In this document: piece after piece, positions 58,558 through 64,000 of the stretch
How the letters are laid out: each line of letters opens with the position of its first letter
How positions within the stretch are numbered: the first letter of the stretch is position 1
DNA from: Streptomyces silaceus
Lineage (GTDB): Bacteria; Actinomycetota; Actinomycetes; Streptomycetales; Streptomycetaceae
Direction of reading: 5' to 3'
NCBI RefSeq assembly: GCF_001419745.1
Contig: NZ_LIRJ01000092.1
Span: 1 to 64,000, forward strand
Length of the DNA: 64,000 nt
Position numbers and translations under genes: made by a program
The notes under the pieces: model-generated
The model's database searches: none
What the model was told of the DNA's origin: nothing
Seen by the model: only the letters and a program-made list of their open reading frames with translations

Positions 58558-60267
58558 ATGGGGACCGAGACGGTGCGGGCGACGGAGCGACCGGCGCACG
58601 AGCGGCGGCCCGGCCGGGTGCTCGTGGACTGGCTGACCACCACGGACCACAAGAAGATCGGTCACCTCTACCTGATCACGTCGTTCCTCTTCTTCCTCGC
58701 GGCCGGCCTGATGGCCCTGATGATGCGCGCCGAGCTGGCCCGCCCCGGGCTCCAGCTGCTGACCAACGAGCAGTTCAACCAGGCCTTCACCATGCACGGC
58801 ACGATCATGCTGCTGCTCTTCGCGACGCCGACGTTCGCCGGGTTCGCCAACGAGATCATGCCGCTGCAGATCGGCTCGCCCGACGTGGCCTTCCCGCGGC
58901 TGAACATGCTGTCGTATTGGCTGTTCCTCTTCGGCGGCCTGATGGTGCTCGGCTCGCTGCTCGTGCCGAGCGGGCCCGCCGCCTTCGGCTGGTTCGCGTA
59001 CGCGCCGCTCAACAGCATCGACCGGTCGCCGGGCATCGGCGCCGACCTGTGGATCATGGGGCTCGCGCTCTCCGGCTTCGGCACGATCCTCGGCTCGGTG
59101 AACTTCCTGACGACCATCATCGGGATGCGCGCGCCCGGCATGACGATGTTCCGGATGCCGATCTTCACCTGGAACGTGCTGTTCACCTCGATCCTCGTGC
59201 TGATCGCCTTCCCCGTGCTGGCGGCGGCGCTGCTGGTCCTGGAGGCGGACCGGCGGTTCGGCTCGGTGGTCTTCGAGGCGGAGTTCGGCGGGGCGCTCTT
59301 GTGGCAGCACCTCTTCTGGTTCTTCGGGCATCCCGAGGTCTACATCATCGCTCTGCCGTTCTTCGGCATCATCACGGAGATCATCCCGGTCTTCAGCCGG
59401 AAGCCGATCTTCGGCTACATGCCGCTGGTCGGCGCGACGATGGCCATCACCGGCCTGTCCGTGGTCGTGTGGGCGCACCACATGTTCGCCACGGGCGCGG
59501 TGCTGCTGCCCTTCTTCTCCTTCGTGTCCTTCCTCATCGCGGTCCCCACGGGCGTGAAGTTCTTCAACTGGACGGGCACGATGCTCAGGGGCTCGCTGTC
59601 CTTCGAGACCCCCATGCTGTGGGCGGTCGGCTTCCTGGTGAGCTTCCTCTTCGGCGGCCTGACCGGCGTCATCCTGGCCTCGCCACCGCTCGACTTCCAC
59701 GTCACCGACACGTACTTCGTCGTCGCGCACTTCCACTACGTCGTGTTCGGCACCGTCGTCTTCGCGACCTTCGGCGGCTTCTCCTTCTGGTGGCCGAAGC
59801 TGACGGGCAAGATGCTCGACGAGCGGCTCGGCAAGATCCAGTTCTGGACGCTCTTCGTGGGCTTCCACACCACCTTCCTCGTCCAGCACTGGCTGGGCGC
59901 CGAGGGCATGCCGCGCCGCTACGCCGACTACCTGGCGGCCGACGGCTTCACGGTCCTCAACACCATCTCGACCATCGGGGCGTTCCTGCTCGGCCTGTCC
60001 ACGCTGCCGTTCCTCTACAACATCTGGAAGACCGCGAAGTACGGCGAGAAGGTCGACGTCGACGACCCCTGGGGCTTCGGCCGCTCCCTGGAGTGGGCCA
60101 CCTCCTGCCCGCCGCCCCGGCACAACTTCGTCACGCTGCCCCGGATCCGCTCGGAGTCCCCGGCGTTCGACCTGCACCATCCCGAGTACGCGGCGTACGC
60201 GGCGCGGGCCGGGCAACCGGTTCCGCCGGATCCGCAGACCGAACACCCCGGTCCAGGGCCCGGCTGA
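58558..60267 (+). CDS. ctaD: cytochrome c oxidase subunit I (aa3 type)
   Basis: 569 aa, 12 membrane segments. Heme ligands and CuB ligands are seen in [30 protein letters not shown] and VVAHFHYV. It is the proton-pumping core of complex IV. ctaC, ctaE and heme O synthase genes are absent here, so this is probably an extra copy in addition to the main cta operon. ATG 58558 follows AAGGGG at 7 nt; ATG 58540 in the same frame is an alternative. Its 3' end overlaps the convergent WYL gene by 137 nt. Confidence 0.93.
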   Translation: MGTETVRATERPAHERRPGRVLVDWLTTTDHKKIGHLYLITSFLFFLAAGLMALMMRAELARPGLQLLTNEQFNQAFTMHGTIMLLLFATPTFAGFANEIMPLQIGSPDVAFPRLNMLSYWLFLFGGLMVLGSLLVPSGPAAFGWFAYAPLNSIDRSPGIGADLWIMGLALSGFGTILGSVNFLTTIIGMRAPGMTMFRMPIFTWNVLFTSILVLIAFPVLAAALLVLEADRRFGSVVFEAEFGGALLWQHLFWFFGHPEVYIIALPFFGIITEIIPVFSRKPIFGYMPLVGATMAITGLSVVVWAHHMFATGAVLLPFFSFVSFLIAVPTGVKFFNWTGTMLRGSLSFETPMLWAVGFLVSFLFGGLTGVILASPPLDFHVTDTYFVVAHFHYVVFGTVVFATFGGFSFWWPKLTGKMLDERLGKIQFWTLFVGFHTTFLVQHWLGAEGMPRRYADYLAADGFTVLNTISTIGAFLLGLSTLPFLYNIWKTAKYGEKVDVDDPWGFGRSLEWATSCPPPRHNFVTLPRIRSESPAFDLHHPEYAAYAARAGQPVPPDPQTEHPGPGPG

Positions 60268-61207
60268 GGAGGTCCCGCGCCGACCTGATCCGGTCGGCGA
60301 GCTCCGCGGGCTCGACGATCTCGAACTCGAAGCCCATGAACATCACGTGGAAGACCATCACGTCCAGCGTCGCCGCCCCCGTGCGCAGCAGACAGGTCCC
60401 GGCGCTCTCGGCGTCCAGGGTGCCGTCGGACGGGGTGATCCGCTCGGCCGCCTCCTCCAGCGGCACCAGCAGGCGGACCACGGCCTGGGCGGCGTACGCG
60501 CGGGTGGAGACGCCCCGGGAGACGTACGCGGCGAGATCCTCGGCGGGCGGGGTGCGCGGCGCGAAGCGCGGTCCGTGCGGCGGCCGGGGTTCGATGCGGT
60601 CCGCGCGGAACGTGCGCCAGTCGTCGCGGTCCAGGTCCCAGGCCACGAGGTACCAGCGGCGCTCGGTGCACACCAGGCGGTGCGGCTCGACGGTCCTGCG
60701 GGTCGAACTGCCCTCGTGGTCCCGGTAGTCGAAGCGCAGCCGCTCCGCGTCACGGCACAGGTGGGCCAGTTCGGTGAGCACCGCGGCGTCGACGCCCTCG
60801 CGGCGCGGGGTGCGCAGCATCGGCACGGTGAAGGCGTTCAGGGCGCCGACGCGGCGCCGCAGCCGGCCGGGCAGCACCTGTTCGAGCTTGGTCAGGGCGC
60901 GGACCGAGGACTCGCCGATGCCCTCGACGCCCTGCCCCGCGGCGGTGCGCAGGCCGACGGCGACGGCGACCGCCTCGTCGTCGTCCAGGAGCAGCGGCGG
61001 CAGCTCGGCCCCCGCGCCGAGCTGGTAGCCGCCCCCGGTACCGGGGCTCGCGTTGACGGGATAGCCGAGCTCACGCAGCCGGTCCACGTCGCGGCGGACC
61101 GTGCGCGGGGTGACGCCGAGCCGCTCGGCGAGGTCCGCGCCGGACCAGTCGCGGTGGGCCTGCAACAGGGAGAGCAGGCGGAGCAGTCGTGCCGATGTCT
61201 CCAACAT
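60131..61207 (-). CDS. WYL-domain HTH regulator (DeoR/YafY-like)
   Basis: 358 aa. N-terminal HTH ([41 protein letters not shown]) and a central WYL domain ([23 protein letters not shown]). The last ~45 residues are Pro/Arg/Ala/Gly-rich and lie antisense to the end of ctaD. The alternative is that an early stop or sequencing frameshift makes this tail spurious. ATG 61207 (MLETSARLL) is the conserved start of the family. Ligand unknown; WYL proteins respond to nucleotides or nucleic acids. Confidence 0.88.
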   Translation of the reverse strand: MLETSARLLRLLSLLQAHRDWSGADLAERLGVTPRTVRRDVDRLRELGYPVNASPGTGGGYQLGAGAELPPLLLDDDEAVAVAVGLRTAAGQGVEGIGESSVRALTKLEQVLPGRLRRRVGALNAFTVPMLRTPRREGVDAAVLTELAHLCRDAERLRFDYRDHEGSSTRRTVEPHRLVCTERRWYLVAWDLDRDDWRTFRADRIEPRPPHGPRFAPRTPPAEDLAAYVSRGVSTRAYAAQAVVRLLVPLEEAAERITPSDGTLDAESAGTCLLRTGAATLDVMVFHVMFMGFEFEIVEPAELADRIRSARDLLSRALDRGVRSADPAEPVARPAPRTPRTRDGAGRTPGTPSGSGAA

Positions 61208-61252
61208 GGACGTGATTGTGCCGGTGATCGAGGACAGCCACTGTCCTCGGTG

Positions 61253-62179
61253 TCAGCTCTGTATGCCGGACCCCGCCCCGTCGGACTCCTCCTCGGCCCC
61301 GGACGCCGCGGACTCCCGCTCGGCGCGCGCCTCGCGGACGCGGACGGCCAGGTCGTTGTCGTTGGTGTAGTACGGGCCCGCCTCGACCGCGCCATGGGCG
61401 GCCGTCACGAACCGCGCCGCCGGGTAGGTGAAGATCGTCTTCTTGTCCGGGATGTCGTCCAGGAGGCGGGCCAGGCGCACCCGCGGCCCGTTCTCCCCCG
61501 CCGGGCGCAGCCACAGGTCCCAGGGCCCGGGGCCGCTGTCGGCGAGCAGTCCGTGCCGCACCCCGAAGGTGAACCGCGGCCCCTCGACGATGACGTCGGA
61601 CCGGTGGACGAGGTCCGGCTCGGCGCGCCGGACGGCCTCGGCGTACGCGGCGTCGGTGAGCGCGGTGCCGTAGAGGCGGCCGTGCACGGTCATGGCGGCG
61701 TCGGCGAGCTCGATCTGCCCGGCCTCGGCGTGCGGCGCGCGCAGCCAGCTGCGCACGGAGAGGTTGCCCTGCTTCGTCGCGTACGGAATGCGCACCGCGA
61801 CATGGCCGCGGCTGCCGCTGGGGGCGCGGTCGACCAGCGAGCGCAGGTCGTTCACGCCCGGCATCAGGCGGTGCGGCTCGCCGCCCGCGACCTGGACGTA
61901 GGCGTTCCAGCGGCCCTCGGCGAGCTCGACGCTGCTGGGCAGCGCGGCGCGCAGCCGGCCGTCCGCCGACGGGGACAGCGGCAGGCGCACCTCGTCGTCG
62001 GACTCGCGCCGGCGCAGCAGCAGATAGGCCGCGTCCCGCAGGCCCGGCTCCCCCGTGTCGGTGACGTCGAAGGTGAGTCCGCCTGCGGAGTCGGCGATGC
62101 AGTCGGCGCGTGGCGCCGTCGCCGTCTCCTGGTCGTCCCCGGCGTGCGACGCCGCCTGCGAGGTGGCCAAGGCCGTCAT
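61253..62179 (-). CDS. conserved protein of glycosyltransferase operon
   Basis: 308 aa, cytoplasmic, mostly beta-strand-like composition with short motifs (GGLTFDVTDTGEPGLRDAAYLLLRRRES, VRIPYATKQGNLSVRSWLRAPHAEAGQIELADAAMTVHGRLYG). No domain recognised. ATG 62179 overlaps the GT4 stop (ATGA), so the two are translated together. It is probably a modifying or partner enzyme for the glycan made by the GT4 enzyme. Confidence 0.7.
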   Translation of the reverse strand: MTALATSQAASHAGDDQETATAPRADCIADSAGGLTFDVTDTGEPGLRDAAYLLLRRRESDDEVRLPLSPSADGRLRAALPSSVELAEGRWNAYVQVAGGEPHRLMPGVNDLRSLVDRAPSGSRGHVAVRIPYATKQGNLSVRSWLRAPHAEAGQIELADAAMTVHGRLYGTALTDAAYAEAVRRAEPDLVHRSDVIVEGPRFTFGVRHGLLADSGPGPWDLWLRPAGENGPRVRLARLLDDIPDKKTIFTYPAARFVTAAHGAVEAGPYYTNDNDLAVRVREARAERESAASGAEEESDGAGSGIQS

Positions 62180-63438
62180 GCGGTCGATCCCTTCGTCTGG
62201 ACGCGGCCGAGGTCCCGCACGGCGTACGCGCCCCCGAGCAGCGCGCCGCGCGTGCGGTGGAGGGAGCCGCGCATCCTGCCCCCCAGCGAGGTCCCGCGGG
62301 CGAGCATCCCGGAGAACATCGCGTCGTAGCGCTCGGCGATGCGTTCCGGGTCGAAGCGCTCGGAGTCCTGGAGCGCCGCGCCCGCCATCCGCTGCCGGAG
62401 CGAGTCGTTGTTGATCAGTTCGAGCAGCCCGCCGGCGATGGCGTCGGGGTTGCCCACCTCGACGAGGCGCCCGTCGACACCGTTGTCGATGATCTCGCCG
62501 GGCCCGTGCGGGCAGTCGGTGGCGACCACCGGGAGACCGCAGCGCATCGCCTCGACGATCGTCATGCCGAAGGACTCCAGGCTGGAGGTGACGGCGGCGA
62601 TGGAGCCCTTGGCCCACTCGGGCTCGATGGGGTGGGCCGGGCCCATCAGGAAGACGTGGTTGTAGAGGCCGAGCTCGTCGATCAGCGCGCGCAGCTTGTC
62701 CTTCTGCTTGCCGCCGCCGTAGATCCGCAGCCGCCAGTCGGGGCGCTCGCGCCGCACCTTGTCGAAGGCCCTGATCAGCAGGTCGTACCGCTTGACGGGG
62801 GCGAGCCTGCCGGCCGCCACGACCCACTTGTGGGAGCCGTCGGCCGGCTCGATGCCGGGCGCGGGCACGGGGTTGGGCACGGCTTGTACGTGTACGCCGG
62901 GCAACCGCATCTTGCGTTGGTAGGCGCGGGCGTCGGCCTCGGTCGTCGTGGTCAGGACGTCGAGGCGGGGGTAGACGCTGCGCAGCTGGCGGCGCAGTTC
63001 CCTGGAGTGGCTGTCGAGCGTGAGGTGTTCCTGGCCCACCCGCAGGGGGCCGCGCCGGGTCTGGCGGGCGATGTGCACGTTGAGACCGGGGCGGGTGCCG
63101 ACGACGACGTCCGCGTCCAGGGCCGCGAGGTGGTCGGCGATGCGCCGGTCGGTCAGGGCGCTGTACTGGTCGTAGCGGCCCTCGGCGTCGGGGAAGGTGC
63201 GGGCGGGGCGGAGGTGGTCGGGGTCCTCGCCCTCGTATCCCGCGGTCCCCTTGCGCAGGTCGACGAGGTGGCTGAGCCGGACGCGCGGGTCGGGCGCGAA
63301 CACGGGCTCGTCACGGTGCCGGAAGACCGAGACGACCTCGACGTCATGCTGCTGGGCCAGCGTGTTCGCCAGGTTGTACGTCGTCCGGATCGTCCCTCCG
63401 ATTCCGTACGCGTTGTGAATCAGGAAAGAGATGTGCAT
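62176..63438 (-). CDS. GT4-family glycosyltransferase
   Basis: 420 aa. GT-B fold: ISFLIHNAYGIGGTIRTTYNLA at the start, AVPNPVPAPGIEPADGSHKWVVAAGRLAPVKRYDLLIRAF, and the donor-phosphate E-x7-E element SLESFGMTIVEAMRCGLPVVATDCPHGPGEII. A short extra C-terminal basic region (GSLHRTRGALLGG) is present. It transfers a sugar from a nucleotide donor to a cell-surface glycan. ATG 63438 follows GGGGAC. First gene of a two-gene unit. Confidence 0.9.
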   Translation of the reverse strand: MHISFLIHNAYGIGGTIRTTYNLANTLAQQHDVEVVSVFRHRDEPVFAPDPRVRLSHLVDLRKGTAGYEGEDPDHLRPARTFPDAEGRYDQYSALTDRRIADHLAALDADVVVGTRPGLNVHIARQTRRGPLRVGQEHLTLDSHSRELRRQLRSVYPRLDVLTTTTEADARAYQRKMRLPGVHVQAVPNPVPAPGIEPADGSHKWVVAAGRLAPVKRYDLLIRAFDKVRRERPDWRLRIYGGGKQKDKLRALIDELGLYNHVFLMGPAHPIEPEWAKGSIAAVTSSLESFGMTIVEAMRCGLPVVATDCPHGPGEIIDNGVDGRLVEVGNPDAIAGGLLELINNDSLRQRMAGAALQDSERFDPERIAERYDAMFSGMLARGTSLGGRMRGSLHRTRGALLGGAYAVRDLGRVQTKGSTA

Positions 63439-63601
63439 GCGTCCCCGTATTCCGCGCTTCCGTGCGGACAGTCCCCCTCGTCCGCCTACCGATGGGTTAG
63501 ACGGGGATTCCTGGCCAAGGGTTGGGTTTCATCATCATCCTGTTCCACAACGGATGCCTGATCGGTAGCAGCGAAGGGGAACCTTTTCGCGCTCCCGCGC
63601 A

Positions 63602-64000
63602 TCAAGGCCGGTAGGAGAGCTGGGGGACGACGAAGCAGTTGTCGTCCATGTCCCCGCCCCGGGTGACCCAGCCCTTGCCGTCCTGCCAGCGTGCCACCGA
63701 CACACACGTCCTGCGGGTGGCGGGCGGCTTCGCCCGGTGCTCGAAGGTCACCGGCAGCAGCAGCCCGCGCGCGTCGTACGGCTCGCCGCGGTTCATGAAG
63801 CGGTCGACGCACGCGCGCGTGATGCCGCCGCCTCCCTCGGCGCAGGACGTCGCGGCGTCCGTGAACCACATGGCGGCGGCCCAGCCCTCCAGCTGCCACT
63901 GGGACAGGTCCTCGTGCCCCTTCATGGCGGCGCGGAACTCGCGCACGGCCGGGTGGCCGGTGTCCTCGTAGTTGCGGCTCGACCCGGTGGCCCACAGGGC
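63602..64000 (-). CDS. ABC substrate-binding protein (Peripla_BP_6 type), C-terminal part
   Basis: The frame enters from the right edge, so the start is outside the window. The visible 132 residues contain SSRNYEDTGHPAVREFRAAMK, QWQLEGWAAAMWFTDAATSCAEGGGG and VDRFMNRGEPYDARGLLLPVTFEHRAKPPA. This is like the C-terminal lobe of branched-chain amino acid or amide binding proteins, which are tethered by lipid and deliver ligand to an ABC permease. Cysteines suggest a disulfide. Ligand unknown. Confidence 0.75.
   Translation of the reverse strand, partial: ALWATGSSRNYEDTGHPAVREFRAAMKGHEDLSQWQLEGWAAAMWFTDAATSCAEGGGGITRACVDRFMNRGEPYDARGLLLPVTFEHRAKPPATRRTCVSVARWQDGKGWVTRGGDMDDNCFVVPQLSYRP

Noticed and set aside
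1-64000. tRNA/rRNA genes, insertion sequences, phage genes, CRISPR arrays or a polyketide/NRPS cluster
   Set aside because: No tRNA cloverleaf-like segments, transposase or integrase motifs, spaced identical repeats, or KS/AT/A-domain motifs were seen on either strand.

Overview
This is a high-GC, codon-biased actinobacterial chromosome segment, almost certainly Streptomyces. Evidence: third-position GC bias throughout, frequent GTG/TTG starts with AGGAGG-type ribosome sites, streptogrisin-type secreted proteases, a SepF paralogue, the DnaE2/Y-family polymerase pair, and very rare TTA codons (one found). I see no tRNA or rRNA genes, insertion sequences, integrases, CRISPR arrays or polyketide/NRPS genes. 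It reads as core chromosome with a few accessory cassettes.

Layout. 1-4.5 kb: NicO-type Ni/Co exporter (5' truncated), membrane Ser/Thr kinase, secreted SGNH hydrolase, small membrane protein. 4.5-14.2 kb: exopolysaccharide-type cluster (FemAB/GNAT-like transferase, two GT2 glycosyltransferases, polysaccharide deacetylase, a 1360-aa flippase/membrane fusion, a membrane-anchored GH-A glycosidase); the first GT2 carries a TTA codon. 14.4-19.7 kb: AAA ATPase, GntR regulator, acetyltransferases, DUF402 protein, a methyltransferase-Nudix-VOC fusion and a 42-aa conserved-looking basic protein. 19.7-23.5 kb: tripartite tricarboxylate transporter (TctCBA) with a divergent response regulator that has no kinase beside it. 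23.7-25.7 kb: lytic polysaccharide monooxygenase with a sortase-like tail, and a secreted lipase. 25.9-30.4 kb: Y-family-like protein lacking catalytic acids plus DnaE2, behind a LexA-type box. 30.5-33.5 kb: membrane protein, acetate-uptake-type transporter, RecF-like ATPase.

33.5-36.4 kb: adhE with a perfect Rex-type operator and an adjacent DosR-like palindrome. 36.4-39.7 kb: two streptogrisin-type proteases flanking an SPFH protein. 39.95-49.95 kb: a probable organosulfur uptake and oxidation cassette (DUF1684, two LLM flavin monooxygenases, ABC transporter, FAD/NAD protein). Divergent from it is a second substrate-binding protein preceded by a 23-codon cysteine leader peptide that looks leaderless. 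50-55 kb: Cys-rich DUF5685 protein, SepF-like protein, glutaryl-CoA-dehydrogenase-like enzyme, DHA2 efflux pump. 55-64 kb: PIG-V-like mannosyltransferase, PAP2 phosphatase, I78 protease inhibitor, a second-type ctaD, a WYL regulator whose 3' end overlaps ctaD, a GT4 glycosyltransferase with a partner protein, and the C-terminal part of an ABC substrate-binding protein.

The most notable signals are the sulfur cassette with its leader peptide, the stacked redox/hypoxia operators before adhE, the catalytically degenerate ImuB-like polymerase, the TTA codon heading the polysaccharide operon, and several unusual domain fusions. Function calls rest on motif reading only; no database search was run.
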